Shown here piece by piece: positions 1 through 14,400 of a stretch of DNA of 64,000 nt. Origin of the DNA: Nematopogon swammerdamellus (Eukaryota > Arthropoda > Insecta > Lepidoptera > Adelidae); assembly GCA_946902875.1 (NCBI GenBank), contig OX336343.1, positions 8,049,754-8,113,753 on the forward strand, in the 5' to 3' direction. Below the pieces are notes generated by a model. It saw only the letters and a program-made list of their open reading frames with translations. It ran no database searches and had not been told where the DNA came from. Within the stretch, counting starts at the first letter, position 1, and every line of letters begins with the position of its first letter. Both the position numbers and the translations under genes were made by a program.

Positions 1-644
1 AACATGTTTGCTCGGGGTCTCTTTTAATAGATCTAGCTGAATGTTTTTCATGAATCAATGCTGCATGAACTTTCGAGGCGCGAGGTCCCTCGGGCCGCGA
101 GGCCGTGGGCGGTCGCCCACGTCGCCCACGCCTCGCGCCGCCTCTGATTATCAGCGTCATAAATGTCATAATATTTTTAACTGTAGGCTCTGTGCTATGG
201 GCCAGCTGGGCAAGCAGCATTGCTCGCAGTTTGGCTATGTTTAAAATAAAATAATCTTGCAAAAAACATAGATTTTTTTATGGAAACTGACACGGTTGGC
301 TACATCATCTACTACATCCGTGATGTCAGCCCATAACACCTTGGTGAACTAGGTGCCAGTGCTTCCCTTCGGTCGTGCGGGCTACACTGAACTGGTCGGA
401 AAACACATAGCCATTTCAACCGACCTTTCATTCAGTGCAGTGGTAACAACCCGGTACCACAAAGATAGCGCTTTGGTATATTATATTCGCTAGTACTATT
501 AATTGGATATCCCGCTCTTAGAAGGTATTCTTGTTTTAAAGGGATTATTCTTAAGAAAGTGTATACACTTCAGCCGATATCCAAGCTATAGCTTGGATAT
601 TGGCTAATAGAACCGTGTTGATAAACTGAGTTTGTTATGTGCAG
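1..644 (+). other. Gene A intron or upstream region, no exon seen
   Basis: No ABCA exon is recognisable here. The short GC-rich stretch at 80-150 reads through without family similarity. A reverse-oriented SINE tail fills about 270-466. The imperfect palindrome near 570-605 (GATATCCAAGCTATAGCTTG) is short. The first recognisable exon starts at 645 after a CAG acceptor, in phase 1, so an exon must precede it outside the window. Confidence 0.6.
270..466 (-). mobile_element. SINE 3' tail (reverse)
   Basis: Reverse complement of the tail shared by all SINE copies here: ACCACCGCACTGAATG, then AAACGGCTATGTAAATAG, CCGGCACGACCGAAGGGAAG, and a final AACCGTGTCAGTTTCCATA plus poly(A). Only the tail is present. 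Confidence 0.75.
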
Positions 645-1340
645 ATATAACGGAGATACCTGACCACGTGGCCTACTCGCTGCGGTTTCCGGTGCGGCCG
701 CGACTCAACCTGTTCTTCAGGCAGGGTGGCGGGACGTGGCGGACCGAGTTTGTGTTCCCCATGTTCCCCACGCCGGGCCCGCGCGCACGCTTCTCCTGGG
801 AGGGAGGAAGGGATCCAGGTACGTACACCACCTTACTAATCTAGTCACCCAATTAGATATCGCACTTTATGACTTTAGTAGGTACATACATACAAACATA
901 CACGCCTGTTTCCCAGTGGGCTAGGCGGAGACAATGGATCTCTACGAGACACACCTCTGCCGCCTTTTCCACTCTGATAATGTTCTTCATAAATGCTCGA
1001 CGGCTTTAGTATTCCATCCATGCCTATACGTGTACTTGGGTCCTACCTACAAGTTGCAACTTCTTTGAGACGTGACAAATTATTACTAATTTCATATATT
1101 TTTGGTGCATGACCAATTAGAACAATTTTGCGGGGTGACGAGTTGTACCCTGAATCACCCCTTGTGTATATTTTGAATGTTCAATAGGTAGATGGTTGAA
1201 AATTTCACAGAATGTATGTTATTATGGCGGACTAGCTTTTGCCCGCGGCTTCGCTCGCTGTAGACTCGATTTAACGGCAAATCCGATTTAAATTCAAATA
1301 AACGATCGTTTCTCTTATATTGTCTTTCTCTCTCCCTCCT

Positions 1341-1377
<37 letters not shown>

Positions 1378-4300
1378 TTTTCTCTAAACAAAATCCTTCT
1401 AGTTCTAACAGAAAACGGGATGGTACGGAACCCTCTTTACGCGCACTCGACTCGAACTTGACCAATTCTTTTTTAATTATGTTACCATGGGATATACACT
1501 TAATTTACAGGAAAACCTAAACGAAAATCCCAATCCTTCTAGTTCTCACAGATACGGGACCTCGTTGTACGACTCCGACTCGCACGTGGCCGGATTAAAT
1601 TTAAAGTGCGTACTGCGATTTGCGAATGGATCTTCTCCCTACAAAACGAGCTTCAAAAGAAAAGAGTAGAAAATTGCCCGCTTTATGTGTTTTTTTATAT
1701 ATAGAAATCGCGACCTGTGGCATTTTTTCACTTACGAGTAGGTGACTTACGATGCCCATGGACATTCTGTGATGCACGGGGATTGCGAACGCCATGCCGG
1801 CCTGACAGGAGTCTGTTCACGCCCCATTTGAAAAACCCCAGGCTGTACTTGGGAGGAAATGTCCAGGGAGTCACCCGTTTAAACGACTATTTTCCTATTA
1901 GTAACGCTAATATCCACGTAGATCAGTTCCCTTATTCCTTGATGACATAAAATCAAGACCCAGCGCTAACATTACCTCCATCTAGAAACACGCATTCACC
2001 ATCTCTTGTAGAGTTGATAAATACGTGCGATGCCGCACGCAGCCAATGTTTTTTTTTTATTGATACGCGAGACACTTGGCGCTGTCAGCATGGATTGTTG
2101 AGCCGACCACGCCCAGCCCAAAAGCATTCGTTTTAGAACGGGGGCTGCGATTGCTGTGCCGGCGTGACAGATGCCTTTTTACGCGTCTCTTGAAAGATCC
2201 TAAGTCATACACTGAAGGAAACACATTGGGTGAAAGTGCATTCCAGAGTTTCGCAGTGCGGAAGATAAAAGAAATACTGGAGCGCTTAGTCCGCACTTTA
2301 GGCAGCTCTGCAGTATAGGGATGCATTCCCTGTCTGTTACGCGTGGACCTATGGTGAAATGGTGGTCCAAAACTCTGGTCCAAGACTTCCTCAGCACACT
2401 GCCAACTATTTCCCCCAGGATACGTGAACGAGATGTTCATAGCGCTCCAAAACGCGATATCCATGGAGTTGATAGCGGCGAAAGCGCCGGAATCAGTCGC
2501 GGTGCCTATCTTCCTCCAGAGGTTCCCCCATCCTCGCTACACCGTGGACTTGCTCATCGAGATCCTGCAGTTTCTCTTCCCCATGATGGTGATGTTGAGC
2601 TTCACATACACAGCAGTCAGCACGGTCCGATCCGTCAGTAGGGAGAAAGAACTTCAGTTGAAGGTGAGTGGAGTTCCCATTATGACCTCAAGCTTGCATA
2701 CAATACATGAATACGTACCTATCTCAGAGATTTAGTTGATCGGTGAATGCTATCAGAAGCTTCGGTATTAGTTTGGTATTAGTTGGCGAGCGTATGTCAT
2801 ATTGCTTACCTAGTCGCTTTGAAAGGATACTTATGCAACGCTGTCACACTCGCGTGTTCACACCTAGGTATGACAAAGTTCTATAAAATGTATTAAATTA
2901 AACTGTTTTCGACTCGACAGACTAAGTTTGGACTTCAGAAGGTTTGTGAATGCCCATTGCTTATACGATTCTTTTATCGCAGGAGAGCTTTGACGCAGCT
3001 GCTGTGGTAGCAGTCAAACTGCACTATGGGAGTTTAACAAAAACGACATGCACCGCCTCAACATTAGGTTAGGGTTAAATTACAGAAATTTATTTTTTAT
3101 GGTAATTTTTTTTTTAAACCACCAAAACAGGTTAATAATCTCTGTTTGGGGAGAAAACTCGCATACTGTCGTCCGTCACAGCTGCAGCAAAACTCTCCTG
3201 CGATGAAGGACTCGTATTGCTTATGACATGGTGAACTAGGCCTAGGAATGGTGAATTAAATTTTGTCACTTCCTCGGAGATTAAACCGCAATAAACGTTT
3301 GCCTATGACACAATATAGTCTTTCATTGAGGTCCTAAAACTTGACGATGTTGATGATACAACGACGTTGTTATCATTTCCAGGAATCTATGAAGATAATG
3401 GGTCTTCCGACGTGGCTACACTGGACAGCGTGGTTTTTGAAGCAGTTTATATTCCTTCTGATAACAATATCCATCGTGGTGTTGGTTTTAAAGGTACTGA
3501 CATTAAAATAACTACTAAGTAAGATATTACTTATACAGAAAAAGGCGTATTTAGTTCTTCATATTGTTTGTGTATTGAGGCAAATGTTAGCGTTATTTAA
3601 CTGCCCACATCCCCTTCGAAATGTTTGAATTTCATGATTCATGCATGATATAGGTACTTGCTGAAAGACTTAGAAGACGACCCTGAACTAGCTATGGTAA
3701 CATATGACAACGCATATATGACATAATATTACGAAGATAACACCTGATTGAACAATACTGACTGCGCAAACAGTGCTGTCTATTATAAATATACTTATCT
3801 ATTATATATACTATATATATAACTTTTACGATGGCGTCATACATTCCAAATAACTTGTCTGATTGAATGTGTGTGTCCATGAGCTTGTTTCATTCATCAT
3901 TGAAGTGACAGTTGAAAATAATAACATTTGCGCGCAGCTGGAGGTGTACGAGACGGATGACGGAATAGCGGGCTACTCCATCTTCACGCACACTCCTTGG
4001 ACGGTCATCTTCATGTTTCTGGCTCTCTACATCGCCTGCACCATATTTTTCGCTTTCATGCTCAGCGGAATGTTCGCTAAAGGTATGTACAAATAAATAT
4101 TCACTAGGTAATTCAATAATATTCACAAATACATTATTTAGTTTTTTATGTGCACTGCGGGAAAATGTACAACCCCCTCTAAAAACTAAAACAGCATGAC
4201 AGTATGACTGTAATTTTCCTCCCGTCCTTTAAGGCTTCAGCGGTACGGTATTCCAACGGTCATCCTATCTTCGGATGACGTGCCCAACGCACTGCCATAA

Positions 4301-5455
4301 TTTAGTAACTTGGGTGAAATATGAAACAGTACACACATGAATCGATCGAGTATTACATAATTAAGTAGGAACTTGCGTCAAACATGTAACGATAAGCATC
4401 GGTGTATTGCCAACGAAGACAGCTAGCTACTCGGTGGTAGGACCGTGCGAGATGACAGATGTCCAGCCTGTCGTCATTTAGCACGGCATCTAGTCGCCTT
4501 ATACGAGATTCACGGCGAGGGATGCAGTGGGACTATTTGTTAAGCAACCCGAATTCACGTGACGCGGTATTAATATTTAGGTTAATTGTTATTGTTGCAG
4601 CGAGTACGGCGGCGTTGTTCACGTCAGTGTTCTGGTTCCTGTCGTACCTGCCCGCGTTCTTCCTCACCACCGACAGCGGCGCCTCCTTCGGCGCCCAGCT
4701 CGCCGCCTGCTTGAGCGTCAACTCCGCCATGGCGCTCGGCTTTCAGCAGCTGCTGGCCAACGAGGGCGCTAACAGGGGTATAAACCAAATATATATAGTC
4801 TTGTAGAAATGCATCAGTTGTTTCTCAATGAACCTGATTAGGTTATCAGGGAACAGGAGAAGACCCCGAGACAAGGTTCATACCAAGTTCCACAATAAAT
4901 ACTTGTGCCCAACTTCGGCGACTAATAAAACTGGACTTACCGCTGCTGCTGCGTACTACCTATCGCGCGCCAGTGGGTCAATATCGACCCAAAACGGCGC
5001 ATATATCTTCACATTTCAGGTATTATGTTTATAAAAAGGGTAGTAATAAAATATGCAATAGAATCGAAATATGGCGAAATTGGGAGGCTGAGGTTGGAGT
5101 CTCAGGCAAAACAAATTTCACCCCCGAGATGGTTCCAATGCGACTTGCATTAAGAGGTTTAATTCTCTGGAAAATGGTAATTTAGGCGCGATTTTGTTAT
5201 AGGTATGTGCGGATGTTAAGAGTAGGAATATTGATGGCACAGGTATGCAGTGGAACGAGTTCTTCACGCCGAGCTCTGCCGACGACGACTTCCTGTTCGG
5301 CTACGTGCTCCTGATGCTCCTGCTGGACTGCCTCATTTACATGCTCCTCGCTCTCTACATAGAGAAGGTCCTTCCGGGCTCCTTCGGCGTTCCGCAGCCG
5401 TGGTACTTCCCAGTCAAGCCGTCCTATTGGTTCCCGAACGCATTCAAGAATAAAG
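645..5455 (+). CDS. Gene A, ectodomain 1 end and TMD1 exons
   Basis: Six exons encode the end of the first luminal/extracellular loop and the first membrane domain. The exon at 645-818 ends the ectodomain and carries [12 protein letters not shown] followed by a WRTE motif; gene B has the equivalent with the same 174-nt length. The exon at 2419-2663 contains RFPHP, then a hydrophobic helix, then [11 protein letters not shown] and EKELQLK, a signature of ABCA TMD1. The next exon ([14 protein letters not shown]) is the coupling-helix region. Exons 3938-4082, 4601-4777 and 5243-5455 encode the remaining helices, ending in [13 protein letters not shown] and PSYWFP, the conserved membrane exit before NBD1. 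Confidence 0.9.
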
Positions 5456-8400
5456 GTGAGATAACAAGGAGATATTTATCATATTAATATTCTGCATACA
5501 ACTACAGCAATACTTAGGTTTTAAAATATTTTCCGATTCACAGCTACCTACGTGCCTCAGGAAGAAGTCCAAGAAGTGACGAGAGAACCTGACCCAACCA
5601 ATCACAACAAGGGAGTAGAGATTAAAGTAATTATGAGTTCAATAAAAAACTCTAATGCAATATTTTCCGAGGGACATTTCTGTCCTCGTGCACTTCTATC
5701 ATCTAATAAAATATGACACTTGTTTCAGAACCTCACTAAGATATTTGACAAGCAGGTCGCTGTCGATACTTTGAATTTAAATATTTACGATGACCAGATC
5801 ACAGTACTCCTGGGTCACAACGGCGCCGGAAAGACTACCACTATTTCTATGTTGACAGGTAGATATGGGCAATTTACTTTTTATGTTATACTAGCTGTGC
5901 CCGCGGCTCCGCCCGCTCTCATATTTCACTTCACTGCTAACCTCATAAGCTATTTAGCGTGATAGTAAGTAGCCTATAGTTGATGGGAAGAATCAAGCTA
6001 TCCGCAGATTTTTTTTTTATTAAAATCGGTTCAGTGTTTCTCGAGTTATAAGCGGACAGACAGACAGACAGACAGAAAGCAGACGTTGGATTTTATTATA
6101 GGTAAGGAAAGGAAAGGAAGGACAAGCTGTGCCCGCGGCTCCGCCCGCTCTCATATTTCACTTCACTGCTAACCTCATAAGCCATTTAGCGTGATAGTAA
6201 GTAGCCTATAGTTGATGGGAAGAATCAAGCTATCCGTAGAATTTAGTTTTATTAAAATCGGTTCAGTGGTTCTCGAGTTATAAGCGGACAGACAGACATA
6301 CACTCAGACACTCAGACACTCAGACAGAAAGCAGACGTTGGATTTTATTATAGGTAAGGATATACTTAGTTTGGTTTTTACAACGCTGCTGCTTCATATT
6401 TTTAGGAATGATGCCGCCGACTCGTGGAACAGCTACACTCGCCGGGTACGACATCACGACGCACATCAACGAGGCGCGAAGTTCCATCGGCATCTGCCCG
6501 CAGCACAACGTACTCTTCACCGACCTCACTGTGCAGGAACATCTCGAGTTCTTCTCCAGGCTCAAGGGCCTCAAGGGCGCGAGTCTGAAAAAGGACGTCG
6601 ACAACGTCATAGATAAGCTTGAACTCAAAGAAAAGGTATGAAGAAGAATTTCACATTTCACCAAATAGGACCATACTCTTGCAAGTCTTTAAATCGTATT
6701 GCGGTTACAGGCGCACACTCAAGCGGGAGCACTGTCGGGCGGGCAGCAGCGACGGCTGTGCGTGGGTGTGGCGCTGTGTGGAGCTCCGCGAGTCGTGTTG
6801 CTGGACGAACCCACTTCGGGCATGGACCCGTCCTCGCGCCGAGCTCTATGGGATTTGCTACAACGAGAGAAGAAAGGTTGGTATCGCACAAGCTACCCAT
6901 TACTATGAATACCTATCTCTATCTTCATGTGTACACGTTGTTTCTAAGATCGATATTCCCACAGATCGAGCGATGATCCTGACCACCCACTTCATGGACG
7001 AGGCAGACATCCTAGGAGATCGGATCGCCATCATGTCGGGCGGTCGCCTGCAGTGCGTGGGCTCACCGTTCTTCCTCAAACAGCAATTCGGATCAGGATA
7101 CAAGTTGATCGTGGTGAAGGAGCAGCAGTGTAGAGTGCTAGCTTGCACGGAGCTGCTTCGCTATCACATTCCGGAAATCAAGCTCCACAGCGACAGAGGG
7201 TCCGAGTTGTTCTATATTCTACCTACTGAACAGTCTCACAAATTCAAGCCTATGCTTGAGGAACTGGAGATCAATCAGACAATCCTAGGAGTGAGAAGTT
7301 ACGGTCTGACCCCGAGCACCCTGGAGGATGTTTTCATGAAGTAAGTGATCATACTCAGGTACCTACTCATATTTAATTTAGGTGAGTTTTTTTATGGATA
7401 GCGCTACATGTAGCATCGTTTCACCTACAAGTAGGTGTCTAACGATGCCCATGGGATTCAGCGATGCACGGTGATTGCGAATGCCATGCCGGCCTGACAG
7501 GAGCCTTTTCACGCCACTTTTGACAACCCCACGCTGTACTTGGGAGGAAATAAATGGGCAGGGGGTGCGTTCCACATTTTCGGTTTATGCCACAGTGAAT
7601 TTGTAACACAAATGGTCACGATTTTCAGAGTGGGCGCCGACACTGTATCGTCAGAAGAGGCGGTTTCAGAAGAAGACCAATCCGATAAAGCTGGTTCAGA
7701 CATTACTCCTACCAAAGATGATGCAGAGAGTTCGTCGACGGAATATCGTAAGCGTCTTTTTTCATGAGCACTACTCTCAAACCATATAATGGGGCTTCGA
7801 TATAATCTTCTGGTACCTTCTTAACACAGTTGTTGTGATATTCAGTTCACGCTCCGGAGTTGCGAGTGCGTGGGCCGCGGCTGCTTGCTAACCACGTGCT
7901 GGCGATGTGGATGAAGCGAGGACTGGTCACGCTGCGAGACTGGAAGATGTCCTTGATGCAGTTTATCATCCCGATACTCATATCAACGATTTCAATATTG
8001 GTTGTTCAATACACGAGCATGATGGCGAGCACAGCGCCTTCCCGCCACCTTACAATCACTGAAGGGTTTGTACCTACCTATTTACAACAGTAGGTATTAG
8101 CGTAGATTGAATTAGATATTACGTTGGACACTTTTTACCAAGTACTTTATCCCCGATGACTCTTCATGTTGTATACGTAATATACGTAACGCTTTCCTAT
8201 GAACGTGAAGGTGAACTATGAATTGTGAAGGTGAATACAGAACTTGGTAGAAACCCTAAATAGACCGTAATTCCATCATGCAAGAGGAAATAAGTATGAG
8301 GGAATAAACGCGTACTGTATTATTGTTATTTCCAGGTACATCAACTCGGAGACGCTGCTATCGACTAATGGTACCGTGGAAGCATCGTCGCCGTATCAGC

Positions 8401-11400
8401 TCGGCATGGATGCGTACATGAGATTGTTCGCAGACAGTGGTGATACAAATATGAGTCTACTGAATATCGGAGAAACCAATATGGAAGAATATTATTTGCT
8501 CAGGGTTGGTTTTGTTTTTTTAGGTTTTATTATGTATTTTTTATGTATTACTTAGTACGTTATCTAAGTATTTTATATTATGAGTATTATGAATATGTTA
8601 TAGTAAAAGTCAATTTACAATTTTCCACAATCACTGAATTAATAACAAGTACAACCAAGCACATGCTGTGCCACATCCTTTTCATGGGAACCGGGGATAT
8701 TCCAAAGATGTATCATGTATCACGATGTATCACTATACTCCTGACTGTGAAATAATAGCTTTTTTACTTTACTTTACAATCCAATGATCAGAAGTGAGAT
8801 ACGCAGGAAAGTAATGGTTCAGTGCAGACTGCAGAGTAGCAGTATCAGCAAGGTGTAAGGAAGGCGCGCCACCTTTGCCTCTGCCGTGCCTAAAAGCCGG
8901 TCTCCTCTCCTCGGACGGAGAAGACAGCCGCGGCCACCAATCGCTACAGACACATTGCATGTAGAACACGCCGTACTCTCGCAAGTTCTTCGTCCTTTTT
9001 GAAGAAATTTCTTTAATGGCTGGTCCTTTGAGAAAACCAAAATGTCCACGAACTTACAATGTCTCTGCGAGGTACCTGCGGTCTACTACCACGTTACACT
9101 CAACCCGAGTTATAAGGAATTTTGTTTGTCAACAGGGTGATAACCCGTCCGAGATGGCACGAATGCGCTTCCGGAACATAATAGGCGCGACGTTCAGGCC
9201 TGACGGTGCGACCGCTTGGTTCAGCAACTTCGGCTACCACGACGTTGCCGTCACGCTCGCCACCATGCACAATGCTCTGCTGCAGGCTTACGCTCCGGAC
9301 GCATCGATAGAAGTCTCTAACTATCCCTTGCCTGTGACCACAGACGATCAGGTATGTATTACATCTGCTATAGAGGAAGAAGAGAAGAAAACTGATTTAT
9401 TTTAATTGTGACCATATTAATCTACAACGTCCTTATAATCAGACTCACTTCCCTCACATTCACATATACACATCCTCTCAAACAGGCCTTGCTGAAAATT
9501 AACTGTTCATCAGAAGCGCTCAGTTAGGTCCATAGGAAAACCCTGATTTGTTATCTACAAATCGTAGATAAGCTTGCGGGCGATATCAACATAACATGGA
9601 CTAATTTGTTACAGACCAACTTGGAATTTCTGCACGCGATTCTTGCGATGCAGATATCTAACAGTATCGGCACAGCTATGGCTATAATTTCCTCATTTTT
9701 CGTTATATTTTATATCAAGGTAAGCTCCTATTTGTATTACACTGAACATTTTCCACGAGAAATGGGTTTCCAATAAGCAACAATGTGCAACTTTGTTTTT
9801 GTGGTGTGTCTAGGAGCGTGCGAATCGCGCCAAGCTGCTGCAGAAATCCTCCGGCATTCAACCCGCCATTATGTGGGGTTCGGCGGCTATATTCGATTGG
9901 CTTTGGTTTATGGTCATTAACCTGGGCGTCATCTTCATCTTCGCGGTGCTCCAAGTGCAAGGTCTCTCCACGTTTGCCGAATTAGGTAAGATTTGATATT
10001 CCATCCACATCTGCAGAAATTTAATCTGAGATGAATTTTTGAATATCTTCAGTTGAGATGCCTTTAATCACTGTCGCTGTCGTTACCACCGACCACCCGC
10101 GTTCGATCGGTGGTCGTTATACAGCCGGTACTGTTTTATTGTTTGTGGAACCTGATAAAATTCGCTACATCACCCATGATGTCAGCCCACGCACCTTGCT
10201 CCAGTCGGTACTATCTACTATTGTACAGCAGCCGCTCTTCCGGTAAAGGGAAACATCACGATGAAACCTATAAAGTAGCAATTCGAAAGTGTTGGGGCCC
10301 CTTCACATAGGCGGCTAAGCAGCGAGACAGCCGCTAGATTTATATTGCGCTGCTCTCGGGCGGCTGAGCACTACATTTGTGAAGGCATCTACTGCTCTCG
10401 CACGGCTGTCGCGCTCCTTAACAGTTTAATGTGAAGGTGCCCTTATTGTTTGTGTGTAATATTTGCGGCACTTCTCCCAAGCCATCTGGTAACTTTGAAA
10501 GTTTACTAAAGGGTGTCCCAAAAATAACGCAAGATTTAAATTTAACAGAAAACACATTTTTTTTACCTTATATTGTAATTTTTTTATTGAATCATAAAGT
10601 ACACAGGATAGGGTTATGTATGGAATAGCACATCGGACAAATGGCCTCCAAGGCTTTGCTGGCACATACGCACTCTTTTGTCGAAATTTTCCATGACCAT
10701 TTTGCATAAATGTGGCTGAATTTCGTAGATGCAGCGTCGAATTTCCTCCTTCAAAGCATGGCTGGTTGAGGGCTTGTTGGCATAGACCTTTGATTTCAAA
10801 TAACTCCATAAAAGGAAATCCAATGGTGTTAAATCACAAGATCTAGGGGGCCAATTCTGATCACCGAAACCAGAGAGGAAATGTCTCTTGCAGTAATTGC
10901 ATTGTTTCACGGGTTGTATGGCATGTGGCCCCGTCTTGTTGAAACCATACTCCTTCCACATCAATATCATCCAATTTAGGCAGAAAGAACTGTGTTATCA
11001 TGTCGCGATATCGAGCACCATTAAAAGTTACTGCTTGACCAGCCTCATTTTGGAAAAAGTATGGTCCAATGATGCCTCCATCCCAAAATCCGCACCAAAC
11101 AGTGACACGTTGTGGATGCATTTGTTTTTCGACAATCAAATGTGGGTTCTCTGAACCCCAAATGCTGCAATTCTGGCGATTAACAAAGCCATCAAGGTGA
11201 AAATGTGCTTCATCGCTTCGGATGATTTTGCTCGAAAAATCAGCATCCACTTTCATTATTTTTGAAATATTGTTCAACAATGAAAACACGTTGTTCTATC
11301 GTGTAACGCTTCATTTTTACTAACCCTGAACTGTCAGCTGTCAAATTGATTTTTTTTAGGGTTGCCAACACTTTAGTTCACAAATGGCGCCAAATTCAAA

Positions 11401-14400
11401 TCTTGCGTTAATTTTGGGACACCTTATACATACTATTATTAAATCCTTAATACAATGAGAAACACGCTAGATATATTTTGTCTGCTTAAAACGGTGGTGA
11501 TGATTGTTACTTAACAGGTAGAGGCTACTTAGTGTTCATGGTGTACTGCGCGGCGACGCTGCCGATACACTACCTGGCGTCCTTTTTGTTCACTGGGGCC
11601 GCTTCTGGATTCGTACTCTCATATTTCATCAACACTTTGCTGGGTAAGGATTTTGTAGCTTGTAAAGTAAGTAAAAAAGCGTTTATTTCACAGTCAGGAG
11701 GAGTACAGTACCTTCGACCCCCATGACAGGAAAAGGATTTGGCACGGCACGTGACTCCATATAGCTAAGGAGCTACATGGAGTCGCTGGTTTTAAGCCAC
11801 ACCCTAATCAAAAAAGATTTTACTAAGAAAAACAACTTATCCCAACCCCTACAGCCAAAAAGTGTTGCCAAAACAGCAGCAATCAATGCCTAAATCCACA
11901 CAATACAAACGAAAAACACATAAAACCAATTCCTAACACATACCTACCCAGATACTTGTAAAGTTCTACAAGCAAAACACAACAAGAACAAAGCACAAAA
12001 CTCAATAAGGACCAACCAACCACAGACAAAACACATAAAACCAATTCCTAACACATACCTACCCAGATACTTGTAAAGTTCTACAAGCAAAACACAACAA
12101 GAACAAAGCACAAAACTCACTAAGGACCAACCAACCACAGACAAAACACATAAAACCAATTCCTAACACATACCTACCCAGATACTTGTAAAGTTCTACA
12201 AGCAAAACACAACAAGAACAAAGCACAAAACTCACTAAGGACCAACCAACCACAGACAAAACACATAAAACCAATTCCTAACACATACCTACCCAGATAC
12301 TTGTAAAGTTCTACAAGCAAAACACAACAAGAACAAAGCACAAAACTCACTAAGGACCAACCAACCACAGACAAAACACATAAAAGCAGAACTTATCCTA
12401 ACTTGTAACCAGCCTAAATGCTATGAAATTGGGCTAAAGGCGCGTCTCCTGCGCGTGTTTTTTTTTTTCGAAACATTCATTTTAAAAAATATATGGAAAA
12501 AAGGCATACAAAAATCATTTCGAATTAACATGAGATCACGGACGCTACTTAGTTTTTAAGAAGGAAAAAAAAACTACAGTATTAATAATGTGTTATACAG
12601 GTACTATTGGAGCGATGATTGTGGACGCGCTGAGGACGCCAGGTCTCACAACGGAAAACGTAGCTAACATCATGGATGCGATACTACAGTTCTTCCCTAC
12701 CTACTCCATGGTTAACGCATTCAGGTGATAACGTAATCTCATTTATTTTATGAACACTACACAGTCATTTTAGTCGGTTCATTGGAGTTAACTTTCCAAG
12801 ATGACCGGTAGGAACTATCTGTGTTAGCATTGTTTCACCTAGTAGGTGAGTGAGAGAACATTTTCGATCGGTCGCAGTTCTAACGTCAATCCCGCTAAAC
12901 CAGACTGATGGTTATGTATGCCCCATGTTCTAGTTGGGCATTTTGCCATGTTCTCTTGTATTTGTTGTACTTTAATGAGTTCATCAGCAACAGTGTATGA
13001 CCTTCAGAGACCTGACGACGGTGGGACTGATAGAGTCGGCGTGCCGGGAGGTGTGCGATCTGATGCAAGCTGTTGTGGACATGGAGACATGCACCATAGA
13101 GACCGTGTGTGAACAAGGAATTGACATGTGTTGCAGTTAGTATTTCTTCTCTAATATTATCCTTTTTTAGGTTTTTGTTGCCTATTACTAAGCCTACGCC
13201 GTCTGTCCATCTGGCTGTCCGTCTACATGTCCGTCCATCTGTCCTACCATTAAAAGGGTTGTATATTTTAATCGTAATAAAGGTAGAAATGTTTATGGAA
13301 CCTGACGTGGTTGGCTACACCCTCCACCAACTGCTACACCCATAATGTCAGTTCATTACAATATGTTTCTGTCGGAATATGTGTCGTGTTAGTGGTTCCC
13401 TTTCGTCATGCCGTCAGTCATAAGCTCCACAATATTGCCCTCTTATGTTTGATTAATAAATCAAGGAGCACATGATCTAGCCTATAGTTAGTGGGTGAAC
13501 AGACAGTTCAACTCTTTCCTAGTACTACCTATATGATAGACTAAGTCCAAACAAACACGCGTTGTCACATACGCGCTTCTTTGCCGTTATGTGAGGTGGA
13601 GTGAGCACTAGGCTACTTACTGATGATTTTGACAAGGTTTTAAATTATATTCACAGTTGAGGAAAATCCATACTTCTTGTGGGAGACGCCGGGGATCTCG
13701 AAGCACTTGGTCGTGATGGCGGCGAGCGGCGTTGTGTTCTGGTTCATACTCATGGTTATAGAGTACAGGCTAATCGATAAGGTGAGCATTCAACCTTACA
13801 AGTACGAGTGTTGAGTTCGCGTGCACTAACGACTCGAACATTGCTGATAGGATAAGATATAATTAATTTATGGAGCATTTTGAGTGTGTTATTGATATCA
13901 AAAGGTGTTTTGATATGTATATTATATATAATATTACATACTTATAGATATTCAAATACCGCGTCGGCAAGCTGCCGCTGCTGGACCTGTCGAGGGACGA
14001 CGACGATGTGGCGGAGGAGGCGCGCCAAGTCGCTCTCGTTGAGCAGGCCAACCTGCCCAACTACAACCTGCTCTGTCGCGATCTAACCAAGTTTTATGGC
14101 AAAAATCTGGCCGTCAATCAGGTCTCGTTCGGTAAGTACATCCAAGTGTTTCACTCTAGCCATGCACCCTGCATGCAATTTGAACTTTATTCTATAACTG
14201 ATTGACGGTTTTGTTCACAGGTGTAAAGGCAGCAGAATGCTTCGGACTGCTGGGTGTGAACGGCGCAGGAAAGACGAGCACTTTCAAAATGTTGACAGGA
14301 GACATAGGAGTATCCAGCGGAGACGCTTACGTACGCGGATTCTCGATCAGAAACAAAATCAAGCGCGTGCACGAGAACATCGGTTAGTTCATAGAAATTT

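Noticed and set aside
8819..9049. Reverse-strand frame in gene A intron 8505-9135
   Set aside because: No recognisable domain and likely part of a repeat; coding status unsupported.
11944..12374. Repeated reverse-strand open frames ([12 protein letters not shown]..., 66-71 residues)
   Set aside because: They are produced by the 115-bp tandem repeat; the repeated hydrophobic reading is a consequence of A/C-rich repetition, with no start context or conservation evidence.
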